From Paenibacillus bouchesdurhonensis (lineage in GTDB: Bacteria; Bacillota; Bacilli; Paenibacillales; Paenibacillaceae): a stretch of DNA of 64,000 nucleotides. The translations under genes were made by a program, and so were the position numbers. A model generated the notes under the pieces. That model saw only the letters and a program-made list of their open reading frames with translations, was not told the DNA's origin and did not search any database. The stretch is taken from positions 4,578,330 through 4,642,329 of the forward strand of contig NZ_LT732548.1 in NCBI RefSeq assembly GCF_900155685.1, given 5' to 3'. How positions within the stretch are numbered: position 1 is the stretch's first letter; each line of letters begins with the position of its first letter. Below, one piece after another: positions 43,977-53,251 of the stretch.

Positions 43977-45243
43977 AATGATGAAGTGACGATTTCAAAG
44001 CCGCACAGCACTGCTTATACTTCTTCCCGCTGCCGCAAGGACAAGGGTCATTTCGTTCAGGCAGTTTCCCTTTGAAATATCGAATGACGTTCTGTTCAAA
44101 TAATCGGGCCCTCACCTTGTTTCCTAGCTGCTTCATCCGTTCATCCGCATAGCTGTACACCTGCTTGTAGCTGGAGCAGAAGTAATCGACATCGGATGTG
44201 AGCAGATCCGTGCTCCATTCCCGGTTGCGCGGGCAGCCGCCATGGCAGAGCTTCTTCCAATCGCACGTCCTGCACGGCTCCGGCAAATTCGGCTTCATTT
44301 TGAGGAATTTATCGTATAAAGGGTGCGCCAAGATTTCTTCGATGGAATCCGTCCCCACATTGCCCACTTTCCAATCGGCATGGATGAAAAAGTCGCAAGG
44401 GAACGCATCCCCGTTCTGTTCCAGGATAATCGTTTGCGGACAAGCAGCACGATGAATACATAAGCCAGGCTCCCGATTTACATAAACATTTAGCATTTCA
44501 TCAAAAAAGCGGATCGAGGTTTGGGGCTCTCCATCGTTATACCAGCAATCGAAGGCCTCGCAGAGGAAATCGCCATACTCTTCCGGCGTAATATCGTACA
44601 CCCCGGGACGGTTAATTTCCTGCGCCCGAAAATCCATGCATGGAATAAATTGCACAAAGGCAAGGTTCTCTGATTCAAAGAAGCGCATCATTTCGGCTGC
44701 CTTGTCGACATTTCCTTTATGGACTACAGTCAATATATTAAAATCAACGCGATGCTTGCGAAGATGCGCTATTCCCTTCATCACCCGGTCAAAGCTGCCT
44801 TGTCCTACGGAATCAACCCTTCTTGCATCGTGAATTTCTTTAGAGCCATCGAGGCTGACGCCGACCAGAAAGTTAAACTTCTTTAAAAAAGAAGCCCATT
44901 TATCCGTGATCAGCGTCCCGTTCGTCTGCAACGAATTGCTGATTATCGTATTTCTTGGTGCATGCTTGGCCTGAAGCTGTACCACTTCCTCGAAGAAATC
45001 CAGGCCGGCCAGCAGCGGTTCCCCTCCCTGCCAGGCAAAGGTGGCCGCCCCCCTCGATCTCTCCATGTATTCCCTAATGAATTTCTCCAGGATGATCGGA
45101 TCGATCCGGTTGATCTTTCTTCCCGGCTTTCCGCCGCAAGTACTGTAATAACAATAATCACAGGCTAAATTGCAATCCTCCGAAACCGTCTTCCACATCA
45201 CACTGATGTTTCGATGTTCCGCTGCCGAACATCCGCTGCTCAT
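43975..45243 (-). CDS. Radical SAM/SPASM sulfatase-maturating enzyme with SEC-C tail
   Basis: The 422-residue enzyme is an anaerobic sulfatase-maturating enzyme (anSME). It has the radical SAM motif CNLACDYC (residues 24-31), the SPASM cysteines (CIHRAAC, CDFF, CRTCDWKKLCHGGC) and, unusually for a short anSME, a C-terminal SEC-C zinc motif DPCPCGSGKKYKQCC. AnSMEs turn the active-site Cys or Ser of sulfatases into formylglycine. The Cys-type sulfatase gene lies 74 bp upstream on the same strand and is its obvious substrate. AAGGAGGG precedes the ATG. Confidence 0.92.
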   Translation of the reverse strand: MSSGCSAAEHRNISVMWKTVSEDCNLACDYCYYSTCGGKPGRKINRIDPIILEKFIREYMERSRGAATFAWQGGEPLLAGLDFFEEVVQLQAKHAPRNTIISNSLQTNGTLITDKWASFLKKFNFLVGVSLDGSKEIHDARRVDSVGQGSFDRVMKGIAHLRKHRVDFNILTVVHKGNVDKAAEMMRFFESENLAFVQFIPCMDFRAQEINRPGVYDITPEEYGDFLCEAFDCWYNDGEPQTSIRFFDEMLNVYVNREPGLCIHRAACPQTIILEQNGDAFPCDFFIHADWKVGNVGTDSIEEILAHPLYDKFLKMKPNLPEPCRTCDWKKLCHGGCPRNREWSTDLLTSDVDYFCSSYKQVYSYADERMKQLGNKVRARLFEQNVIRYFKGKLPERNDPCPCGSGKKYKQCCAALKSSLHH

Positions 45244-45277
45244 GCTTCTCCCTCCTTGAGTTCATGCTCCACTTAGA

Positions 45278-45309
45278 AGGCCCCGATGAATCTTGCATCA
45301 TCAGGGCCT
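45278..45309 (-). other. Hairpin between sulfatase and maturase genes
   Basis: A 12-bp stem AGGCCCCGATGA/TCATCAGGGCCT with one mismatch (a wobble pair in RNA) and an 8-nt loop lies in the 74-bp gap. No T run follows on the minus strand, so it is more likely an RNA-processing, stabilising or partial-termination element that lowers maturase expression relative to sulfatase. Confidence 0.5.
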
Positions 45310-45317
45310 GGCGATAA

Positions 45318-46697
45318 TTACACTTTAAATTCCTTGGCGTGGAACGGACCGCCTTCCTTCATCACCGTCCACAAAGGATCAACATCATGCTCCATCGTGG
45401 ACATCATTTCGTCATGCCATTCGTTCAGATAATATACAGCATCTTTGCAAAGATCTCGTCTTTCCTCAGCAAGATTGTGCTGCTCATAAGGGTCCTCCTT
45501 CAGATTGAACAGCATTTCCCTCGGAAATCCATGATGACCGTCATGATAAGTGCGAATATAGAGCCAATCGCCGAATCTTACGCTTCTCTGACAGACATGG
45601 GCGCATTGGGAGAATACCAAGTACTCTCTGCCCGTTTCCGCTCCGCTTAGCACGCTGTCGGCATAACTTCGCCCATCCCAGGACGGTGCTTTCTCGCCGC
45701 CCAGCAGGCTGGTTAACGTAGGGGCAAGGTCAAGATGGTAGTGCAGCCCTTCGTCCACAACGCCTTTCGCGCCATTAGGCCAGCGGATGATCATCGGAAT
45801 TTGGCAAGTGCCGCGATCCGCGGTACCATGCTCGGAATAAATTCCGAGCTCGCCCATATTCTCGCCATGATCCGCACTGATCAGGATCGCCGTATCCTCC
45901 AGGATGCCCATCTTCTCCAACTTGCGAAGCACTTGGCCGACATGAGCATCCATGTAGCGGATCGCGCAATCGTAGTTGTCGATGATCGTCCTTAAGTCCT
46001 CATATTCCTCAATCGGCTTGCCGTGTCGGGGCCATCTGAAATAATGGGTCTTGGCTAACTCGTTCATATGGTCGATGCTGTGCTGCCCGACCTTTTGCTT
46101 ATGCTGGTTGAATACCTCTTCGGTAAGCCATTCCGGCATCGGGTCTTCCGCAAAGGGCTGGCCGAACTCCTCCGGCGTTCTGTAAGGAGTGTGGGGATCC
46201 CAGAAATTGAGATGCAGGAACCAGTTATCCATGCTGCCGTTATCCTCCAGCCACTTGAGAGCAACCGGGAGCACCTGTTCTGCGGATTCGTGGCCCTTCG
46301 CCCCGATATTGAATACTTCATTGAAGCCGGCGTTAAAAGTCCAGGCGGAATGTCTTTCCGCGAAGGTACTAATCGTGGCCGTCTTATATCCCAACTGGCG
46401 TAGGGAGCCTGGAAGGCTCTCGTGCACCAGCTTGTCGTTGAAGTCCCGGCTTGGCCCCTCCCGCCTCATATCCGCTGCGGTTCCTCCATGGCCGACGATG
46501 CCGGTATGGATGCCGAACCTGCCAGACATCAGGGCAGATCTGGATGGCAAACAAGGTGCATCGGTACAATAATAATTCGTAAATATGACGCCTTCCTTAG
46601 CGACTTCGTCGATATTCGGTGAAGTCGTGCGATGGTAGCCATAGCAACCCAAATGATCGGGACGAAGAGAATCTAGATCCAAATATAAAATTCTCAT
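45318..46697 (-). CDS. Cys-type sulfatase (formylglycine-dependent)
   Basis: The 459-residue protein is a type I sulfatase of the arylsulfatase/alkaline phosphatase fold. The signature CLPSR (in DAPCLPSRSALMSGR, around residue 50) has Cys, which must be converted to formylglycine. Metal-binding segments are YLDLDSLRPDHLG near the N terminus and LISADHGENMG at about 280. No signal peptide is seen, so it acts in the cytoplasm, on sulfated sugars taken up by the ABC transporter encoded upstream. The substrate is probably a sulfated N-acetylhexosamine unit. I used the ATG at 46697; an in-frame TTG lies 6 nt upstream. Confidence 0.9.
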   Translation of the reverse strand: MRILYLDLDSLRPDHLGCYGYHRTTSPNIDEVAKEGVIFTNYYCTDAPCLPSRSALMSGRFGIHTGIVGHGGTAADMRREGPSRDFNDKLVHESLPGSLRQLGYKTATISTFAERHSAWTFNAGFNEVFNIGAKGHESAEQVLPVALKWLEDNGSMDNWFLHLNFWDPHTPYRTPEEFGQPFAEDPMPEWLTEEVFNQHKQKVGQHSIDHMNELAKTHYFRWPRHGKPIEEYEDLRTIIDNYDCAIRYMDAHVGQVLRKLEKMGILEDTAILISADHGENMGELGIYSEHGTADRGTCQIPMIIRWPNGAKGVVDEGLHYHLDLAPTLTSLLGGEKAPSWDGRSYADSVLSGAETGREYLVFSQCAHVCQRSVRFGDWLYIRTYHDGHHGFPREMLFNLKEDPYEQHNLAEERRDLCKDAVYYLNEWHDEMMSTMEHDVDPLWTVMKEGGPFHAKEFKV

Positions 46698-46775
46698 TAG
46701 CAAGTAACCTGCCTTTTAATCGAAAATTTGAATAAAAATGAGTGTCGTTTTTACGCCGATTAGGTACGATAGAAA

Positions 46776-47600
46776 TTATCCTTTAACTGAACCCGCAATG
46801 CCATCGACGAAGAATCGCTGCAGGAACAGGAAGATAACGACAATCGGTACAATGGCGATAGTGCCTCCCGCGGCAATCCCTGTCCAATCGACGATGTTCT
46901 CCCCTTGGAGTGCATACAAACCGACGGAGAGCGGACGCGCATTCGGTGCGCTCAGCGTCAATATCAAAGGCAGCAGGAAGGAGTTCCACGACCAGATGAA
47001 TTGCATGATCATCACGCTGCCGATGACGGGCTTGGACAGAGGCAGCATAACCATGATAAAGGTTCGGAAGAAACCGCTGCCGTCTACGATGGACGCTTCT
47101 TCAAGCTCATTGGGGATTTTAGCGAAGAAAGTGGCAAACAGCAAAATGAAAATCAGATGATTTCCACCAGCTTCAGCCAGGATCACACCCATCTGCGTAT
47201 TCACCAAGCCCAGCTTCCGGATCAAATCGTATATCGGAATTATAGCGAACTCCATCGGTACAAACATGCTGGAGATTAATAGGGCATAAATGATCTTCTT
47301 CCCTTTGAATGAATATCTTCCGAGCACGTAACCGCAGGTAGCCGTCGTAAAGAAAACAATCGCAATCGTGCCTACCGTAATAATTACACTGTTGATAAAA
47401 TATTGTTCAAAATTCGCTTGGTTCCATGCCCGCGCAATATTATCGAAAGTAAAGTGCTTCGGAATTAAAGAAAGGCCATTCGCAAAAAATTCGTTTTGCG
47501 TCTTGAACGAGGCCGTTACCATCCATAGGAACGGATAGATCCAAACTAGACAAAAGGCGGTCATAACAATATAGAATATCGAGCGCTTAATCATCCTCAT
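46776..47600 (-). CDS. Carbohydrate ABC transporter permease (MalG-like)
   Basis: The 274-residue membrane protein has six helices and the EAA loop (EEASIVDGSGFFRTFIMVMLP) of CUT1-family permeases. Its start overlaps the stop of the MalF-like gene (TAATG). It forms the membrane channel with MalF-like protein for sugar uptake. The ATPase (MsmX-type) is not encoded here and is probably shared, as usual in Firmicutes. Confidence 0.92.
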   Translation of the reverse strand: MRMIKRSIFYIVMTAFCLVWIYPFLWMVTASFKTQNEFFANGLSLIPKHFTFDNIARAWNQANFEQYFINSVIITVGTIAIVFFTTATCGYVLGRYSFKGKKIIYALLISSMFVPMEFAIIPIYDLIRKLGLVNTQMGVILAEAGGNHLIFILLFATFFAKIPNELEEASIVDGSGFFRTFIMVMLPLSKPVIGSVMIMQFIWSWNSFLLPLILTLSAPNARPLSVGLYALQGENIVDWTGIAAGGTIAIVPIVVIFLFLQRFFVDGIAGSVKG

Positions 47601-48496
47601 TACTTATTACCACCTTTGATTCTCTTTTGCACGAAGGACTGGAAGATAGCCAGGAGTATTATCGTCAAGGCGAAGAACAATCCGGCCGCCGAAGCGTAGC
47701 CCAATTGCGGCAGTCCCATCTCGCTTGTAAAGGCGTAACGATAAATATAAGTAGATACGACATCTGTGGCAAAGAACGGCCCGCCATTCGTCATTGTTTT
47801 AACCAAGTCGAAGGCCTTCAACGAGTTGACCACGTTCAGCAGAAGAATGATCGTTCCAATCGGAATCAAGAGAGGCACTGTAATATGCGTGAATTTCCGA
47901 ATTCCGGTGGCGCCGTCCACTTCAGCCGCTTCATACAGCTCCTGCGAAATCGATTGCAGGCCGGCTAGCCAGTAGACCAGATTGACGCCAAGGTTTTTCC
48001 ACACCGAGATCAATACGACCGTGAACATCGCCCACTTGGCATCGCCCAGCCAGTTGATCGGCTGATCCAGCAAGCCCATGCTCATCAGTGCCCCATTGAC
48101 GGCACCATCGCTTCCCCAAATGAAGACCATGATGATCCCAACGATCGAAGTCGTCGTTACGACTGGAAGAAAGATGAACGTACGGAATAAATTCGCTGCC
48201 TTTAGCCCTGGACGATGCAAAATTACCGCAAGGATGAGCGCAAAGATCAGATGGAAGGGCACCGTGCCCGCCATGAATTTGAAACTGTTCTTGAACGCGT
48301 TCCAGAAGTAAGGATCCTGAGCCACTTTAATAAAGTTCTGCATGCCCACAAACTTGGCATCAGAGGTCAAGCCCGACCAATCGAGTGTAGAATAATACCA
48401 GCTGGCCACAATGGGCCAGCCTTGAAACATCGCGAATAATGACAACGTAGGGAACAGGAACACCCAATACCAAACTACGTTTTTCGAATTCTTCAT
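47600..48496 (-). CDS. Carbohydrate ABC transporter permease (MalF-like)
   Basis: The 298-residue membrane protein has about six helices and an EAA loop (YEAAEVDGATGIRKFTHITVPLL), typical of CUT1 permeases. It lies between the solute-binding protein gene (14 bp) and the MalG-like gene (overlap). It transports an oligosaccharide, presumably the sulfated or amino-sugar product of host or algal glycans. Confidence 0.92.
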   Translation of the reverse strand: MKNSKNVVWYWVFLFPTLSLFAMFQGWPIVASWYYSTLDWSGLTSDAKFVGMQNFIKVAQDPYFWNAFKNSFKFMAGTVPFHLIFALILAVILHRPGLKAANLFRTFIFLPVVTTTSIVGIIMVFIWGSDGAVNGALMSMGLLDQPINWLGDAKWAMFTVVLISVWKNLGVNLVYWLAGLQSISQELYEAAEVDGATGIRKFTHITVPLLIPIGTIILLLNVVNSLKAFDLVKTMTNGGPFFATDVVSTYIYRYAFTSEMGLPQLGYASAAGLFFALTIILLAIFQSFVQKRIKGGNK

Positions 48497-48510
48497 TTTG
48501 ATATTACTCC

Positions 48511-50022
48511 CTATTTTTTAATTGCTGCATAATCCTCGTTCGTGTAGTCCTTATCCGCGCTCCAGTTGGAGAATACGAAATCCTCTTTATCGACCTTCGC
48601 GCCGTTCGCTTGCGCCTCCTTTAAGGCCTGATCCATCGCGGTATTGACGTTGTTGGACAAGAACTTCAAAGCATCCTTCGGATCTTTGATCGCACCAGAG
48701 ATTAAGCCCTGTACGATATCGCCAAGTCCAGGCTGAGGATCCTTGTAATTCGCGAAAACTGCAGAGGTTTCCGGATTTTTGATTTCCACGCTAGGAACGA
48801 GACGGGAATTCTCCATTGCCACTTCGAAATACTGTTTGAATTGTGGAAGCTCGGCCGCTGCTTCATTTACGTCTTTCAGCATCGAGAAACGATCTCCCGC
48901 TTTAACTAATACGGATTGATAATCCTTGTTGAAATACTCCTTCAGATACAATGCCGCCGCTTCCGGATGCTTCGTTGTTGAAGACATGCCGACCCAAGGT
49001 TGGAAGTTCGGTCTTGGCAGGTAGCCCTGCTGGCCGCTGTCCGGAATTGGAGGAGCCATCACGCCGAAATCCAGTTCAGGATTCTCTTTCGCCCAGACGC
49101 CAATCGACCATTCACCTTGGATAATAAAGCCTGCTTGGCCTTGTCCAAATAAGGCGCGTGCTTCCGGCGCGGAGATGCTCATTGTCTTCGGATGATAGCT
49201 GCCGTCATCCTTCATGCCTTTGAACAGATTCATCACATCAATCACTGCCTGTGAATCGTAATTGGCATCGTTCGTAGCCAAGGATAATGGCGAATGCGGA
49301 TTCAGGCCGCTGCCGCCCAGAGCAGACCAGTCGATCACCGGGTTCTTCCAGCGGACAATCGTCTTACCGCCCTCGATAATGCCGTAAGCCTTACCCTTGG
49401 ATACCTCGGTGATTGCTTTCGCTGCTGCACGGAATTCGCTGTGTGTCTTGGGCGGATTCTCGGGATCCAGGCCTGCTTCCTTGAACAAGGTTTTATTGTA
49501 GAAAATAAGCGTATTCGGCAGAGGCAAATATGCCGGAATCGTGTAAATCTTGCCGTCCTGCATCGTTGCGCCTTCTACGAAGACCCCATCAACAAAGCGG
49601 CTCTTGAATTCATCATCCAGATATTGATCCAGCGGCTGGAACCAGTCTCCGGCGACTGCGGTGCTCAGTTTCATCCCAGGCGGGATCGGGAACAAGTCTG
49701 GAGCGTCTCCCGATTTAATCGCTGTCGTAATCGTGTTTTGGAATTGATCGCTTGTTAAGAGCGTATACTCGATTTTGATCTCTGGGTGTCTCGCTTCGAA
49801 ATCTTTGATGAACTGCTCACGGTACGGCTTCTCGCTATCCGCCCAGTCCATGACGCGCAGCGTGATCTTTTCTCCCGGCTTTTGCTCTTCTGCCGCTTCT
49901 TGTCCCAACGAGTTCTGTCCACTGTTCTCTGCTGTAGAATTGGAGCTTGAGCAGCCTGCAAAGATTTGTATAATTAGTACCAGCATCAGAAAAACACTAA
50001 CCATTTTAAACTTCCTGTTCAC
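48511..50022 (-). CDS. Extracellular sugar-binding lipoprotein of the ABC transporter
   Basis: The 503-residue lipoprotein has a signal peptide with the lipobox FAGC, then a low-complexity stretch, then the two-lobed CUT1 binding fold (ITLRVMDWADSEKPYREQFIKDF and AGFIIQGEWSIGVW). It captures the oligosaccharide outside the membrane for the two permeases. The start is a GTG at 50022 with GGGGGA upstream. A promoter is visible at 50134-50163. Confidence 0.92.
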   Translation of the reverse strand: MNRKFKMVSVFLMLVLIIQIFAGCSSSNSTAENSGQNSLGQEAAEEQKPGEKITLRVMDWADSEKPYREQFIKDFEARHPEIKIEYTLLTSDQFQNTITTAIKSGDAPDLFPIPPGMKLSTAVAGDWFQPLDQYLDDEFKSRFVDGVFVEGATMQDGKIYTIPAYLPLPNTLIFYNKTLFKEAGLDPENPPKTHSEFRAAAKAITEVSKGKAYGIIEGGKTIVRWKNPVIDWSALGGSGLNPHSPLSLATNDANYDSQAVIDVMNLFKGMKDDGSYHPKTMSISAPEARALFGQGQAGFIIQGEWSIGVWAKENPELDFGVMAPPIPDSGQQGYLPRPNFQPWVGMSSTTKHPEAAALYLKEYFNKDYQSVLVKAGDRFSMLKDVNEAAAELPQFKQYFEVAMENSRLVPSVEIKNPETSAVFANYKDPQPGLGDIVQGLISGAIKDPKDALKFLSNNVNTAMDQALKEAQANGAKVDKEDFVFSNWSADKDYTNEDYAAIKK

Positions 50023-50133
50023 ACAAAATCCCCCTTTGATTTTATTATTTTTCTCTACTCTACAATTCCAACATTCCCCACAAAGACTGAATTTGAATAC
50101 GATTACAAAATCAATCTTTTGTGATTTGCTTTT

Positions 50134-50163
50134 ATATTATCTAATTTCAACATTGTTCGACAA
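50134..50163 (-). promoter_or_regulatory. Candidate sigma-A promoter of the transporter/sulfatase operon
   Basis: On the minus strand TTGTCG (50163-50158) and TAATAT (50139-50134) are separated by 18 bp, about 110 bp upstream of the solute-binding protein start. The long leader could hold an AraC-type operator. The 299-bp gap to the GH20 gene has otherwise only the terminator below. Confidence 0.45.
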
Positions 50164-50263
50164 TGTAGGGAAGCAGCTTGTTTTTGTATTTTTGATACTT
50201 TTACATTTGTGATGCAATTCGCAATTGAAGTATCGGTCTATCTTTTGTTTTTGCCAAAAGCAG

Positions 50264-50292
50264 CAAAAAACTCGCCAAATCTGTTTGGCGAG
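50264..50292 (-). terminator. Rho-independent terminator after GH20 gene
   Basis: Perfect stem CTCGCCAAA/TTTGGCGAG with a 4-nt loop, followed on the minus strand by six T residues. It ends the AraC-GH20 unit before the transporter operon. Confidence 0.85.
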
Positions 50293-50321
50293 CTTTAAAG
50301 TTTATCTCGTATTTTCTATGG

Positions 50322-52214
50322 TTAAACTCCGGCTATAACCGAAGGCGTCGCAATCGTATGCCACAAATTGGCGCTCATCGCCTTTCTTTCTTCCTTATTT
50401 TCACGTCCGTCAAAATACAGAATCTCCTGCTCCAGCTCCTCAAGCTGCGTCAGCTCCCCCGACAGATAACTCTCAATGCGGCGGATTGCTGTTTCGATCC
50501 GCTGCAGCAAACCGCCCATGCGAAGGTCAAACACATCGAGACCAAAAATTTTGTTCTCATCCAGCCACTGCGCATGGTAGTCCGTGATGAACTGCTGCGC
50601 TCTTTGCTTCAATTCAGGCAGTACCACCTGGCCGTATTTTGCCAGAAGTTCCTGATTTTTGTTCAAATAAGCCATACGGATATTTATTCCCGCTTCGCAT
50701 TTCAATTCCAAGAGACTGCTTAAGGCATGCTGCGTTTGGAAAATTTCCTGCCACTCCGGATTTCTTGACACACAATCAGCGAAAAACTCCGCACATTTCT
50801 TGAAATGAGCGGCATACACCTGAGGAATAACGTGCTTATCGAATAATCCGTACAGGACATCCTGGTACAGCAAATATTTGGGTGGATTGATCGAATGCGC
50901 ATCGGACGAAGCATTATCCGGTACCAGCATCGTCATGTCCAGGTTCATAAAATCGTCATAGCTTCCGCCCGTACAAGTATTGAACCGCTTCTGTAGATAC
51001 TCTGTATCGGCACGATTCGCATAACCCAGTTCCGCCCACAGCTGCAGCGCCGGCAGAATCGAATAGACTGAAGCTTCAGCCCCATTATCTCCCCAGGCCG
51101 TGATCAGTACTTCGCTTATGCCATACTTTACGCAGCTCGCATGGGCCATTTCGCCGATATAATTGCTGAAATGGCTGTTCGGCGAGAAGCCCATCCACTT
51201 CCAGGCTCCGCCCGCAAAAATAATCTGATCGCTAAGCTGCTTATGCTTTTTCAGCATGCCTTCGTATTTCTCCGGCTCCACCGAGTAATAATCCCAATAC
51301 ACGAGCGAGATATCGTCGGGAATCATGTCGATCACGTCCTGCCGGATCGGGCTGTCCACATCGTAATATTCCCCCGCACTGGCCAGGCGGAAGAACATAT
51401 CGCTCCACATCATTGGCTTGTAGCCATATTTCCGGGCGATCTCCATCACTTTGTGAAAATGCTTCAGCATCAACACCGATCTTTCCTGGTAGCCATGCTT
51501 GTCAAGATATTTGCCGAGTCCCATCATATGGGCTTCATCCATCCCGATATTGATTCTGCGGCTCGTTAAATTTTCCGACATCGTCCGGAACATTGCGTCA
51601 ATGAGCGCATAAGTCTTGTCTTCATTAATCAGCAGAATGTCGTTGCAGTCTACGATATCGGCAAATGCGCTCCACTTTAGCGCCGCACCCAAATGAGCCA
51701 GCGTCTGAATGCAGGGCACAAGCTCGATCCCGAACAAACGCGCATAGCGATCCATCGCCTGCATTTGCTCTCCGGTATATCTGCCACGCATATAGCCAAA
51801 GTAAGGATACTCCTCGATTTCATAAGTATCCTCGGTGTACAGCTGCACCGTCGTGTATCCCATCAGAGCCAGGCTTCTTATCAGCCTTTGGAAGGTCTCC
51901 ACCTTCAGCACCGCATTTCTCGAGCAGTCGAGCATGACCCCAAGCTGTTCATAAGCAGGACATTCCGTGAGCACAAACGCCTCGCCCCGCTTCAGCCCCT
52001 CGATCATTAATCCTAACGCTCGGCAGATTTGAGAGTCATGCTGATATTTAATCGTCCCTGTCATACCATCAAAGCGTACATCGATGGATACCTCACTGGT
52101 TCGAGAAAATTGAACCGTTATCCCTTCATCCACAAGCTCTACGCCCAATAAAGGCATTATTTCCTTAACGCCCTCAAGCTGCGTTTCATTTAGACCTGCT
52201 AATTCCACCTTCAT
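50322..52214 (-). CDS. Family 20 glycoside hydrolase (beta-N-acetylhexosaminidase-like)
   Basis: The 630-residue protein has a GH20 architecture: an N-terminal alpha/beta domain (about 1-105) and a TIM barrel with the catalytic Asp-Glu pair in NIGMDEAHMMG (about residues 224-225), preceded by LVPCIQTLAHL and followed by MMWSDMFFR. GH20 enzymes release terminal N-acetylglucosamine or N-acetylgalactosamine. No signal peptide is seen, so it acts inside on imported oligosaccharides. TAGGGAGGCG precedes the ATG. It lies between the AraC regulator and the transporter, fitting a sulfated amino-sugar pathway with the sulfatase. Confidence 0.88.
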   Translation of the reverse strand: MKVELAGLNETQLEGVKEIMPLLGVELVDEGITVQFSRTSEVSIDVRFDGMTGTIKYQHDSQICRALGLMIEGLKRGEAFVLTECPAYEQLGVMLDCSRNAVLKVETFQRLIRSLALMGYTTVQLYTEDTYEIEEYPYFGYMRGRYTGEQMQAMDRYARLFGIELVPCIQTLAHLGAALKWSAFADIVDCNDILLINEDKTYALIDAMFRTMSENLTSRRINIGMDEAHMMGLGKYLDKHGYQERSVLMLKHFHKVMEIARKYGYKPMMWSDMFFRLASAGEYYDVDSPIRQDVIDMIPDDISLVYWDYYSVEPEKYEGMLKKHKQLSDQIIFAGGAWKWMGFSPNSHFSNYIGEMAHASCVKYGISEVLITAWGDNGAEASVYSILPALQLWAELGYANRADTEYLQKRFNTCTGGSYDDFMNLDMTMLVPDNASSDAHSINPPKYLLYQDVLYGLFDKHVIPQVYAAHFKKCAEFFADCVSRNPEWQEIFQTQHALSSLLELKCEAGINIRMAYLNKNQELLAKYGQVVLPELKQRAQQFITDYHAQWLDENKIFGLDVFDLRMGGLLQRIETAIRRIESYLSGELTQLEELEQEILYFDGRENKEERKAMSANLWHTIATPSVIAGV

Positions 52215-52302
52215 TGATTACGCCTCCCTAAAGAAGAAACCTGCAGCGTCATATGATATCGCTACAGGCCATCCGTCCTATCGTATTAACAATCGTAATC
52301 AA

Positions 52303-53151
52303 TTATGAATGATCTAACAATGTAGGGATGACTCCCTTTTTTGTACTTTTGATACTTTTGCGGTATTCGCTTGGAGAGGTGTTGAATGAGCCTCGAAAAG
52401 TGTGGTTTAAATGAGGCGAATCACAGAACCCGCACTTTTGGGCAATTTGCTCAATGGTGTCGTCCGTCGTTTCCAGCAGTCTTTTTGCATGCATCAACCG
52501 CAGCTTTTTCACCATTTTCATAGGAGTGAGCCCATAAATCTCTTTAAAGACACGGCTAAAATAGACGGGATTCATATGGTAAATTTGCGCCAGCTCGTCG
52601 CGGGTAATATTCTCGTTCAGACGGCTCTCGATATAGTGAAGCACATTGTTGAAGCGGTCGGTAATGTAAAATTCATTCGGCGACCGTTTCCCGCCCAGTT
52701 TGGAACTCTCAATAATCTCATGAAGCAAGGATAAGGCCAGGAAGCTGCATTGCACGGATCGGTAATCGTTGCCCTCCTGCAGCCACATGCTCCTTAGTTC
52801 ATCGAATTTCTTCTCGTACAGCTCTGGATTTCTAATCGTTACCACCTTGCCCATCGGATAGAAGCTAAAGAAGTCCACTTCCTCCATCACCTTCAAATCG
52901 ATGTTGAACAGGTAGTGGATTCCATCCGTCTTCGAAATGACGTTAAACGGGAGATCGGGGCGGTGGATCATCACATCCCCCGTTTTGGCGATGTATTCCT
53001 TCCCCTCAAAGGTCGTGCTGACCTCCCCTTTTTTGATATAGGCAACCGTGCAGCAGGACTGGACATAATCAAAGATCACTCTAGACTTGTACTGGATTTT
53101 CTTCACATCGAACAACGTAATTTTCAGCTGATCGCTTACACTATACGACAA
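52303..53151 (-). CDS. AraC-family transcriptional regulator
   Basis: The 282-residue regulator has an N-terminal cupin-like sensing domain (about 1-150) and a C-terminal pair of HTH motifs (NITRDELAQIYHMNPVYFSRVFKEIYG and TIEQIAQKCGFCDSPHLNHTFR). It starts at a TTG with AAAGGAGG 7 nt before. It is first in a row of genes for amino-sugar hydrolysis, transport and desulfation, so it probably activates them in response to the imported sugar. Confidence 0.9.
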   Translation of the reverse strand: MSYSVSDQLKITLFDVKKIQYKSRVIFDYVQSCCTVAYIKKGEVSTTFEGKEYIAKTGDVMIHRPDLPFNVISKTDGIHYLFNIDLKVMEEVDFFSFYPMGKVVTIRNPELYEKKFDELRSMWLQEGNDYRSVQCSFLALSLLHEIIESSKLGGKRSPNEFYITDRFNNVLHYIESRLNENITRDELAQIYHMNPVYFSRVFKEIYGLTPMKMVKKLRLMHAKRLLETTDDTIEQIAQKCGFCDSPHLNHTFRGSFNTSPSEYRKSIKSTKKGVIPTLLDHS

Positions 53152-53251
53152 GAGAAGGCCTCCTTTGATGCGTGAAATAAATTAGTTTGACTATTAGGCT
53201 CTATCTACAAGTTTCTGCAATTAGAATAACACGTTTTTGCCCCGCAATCAT

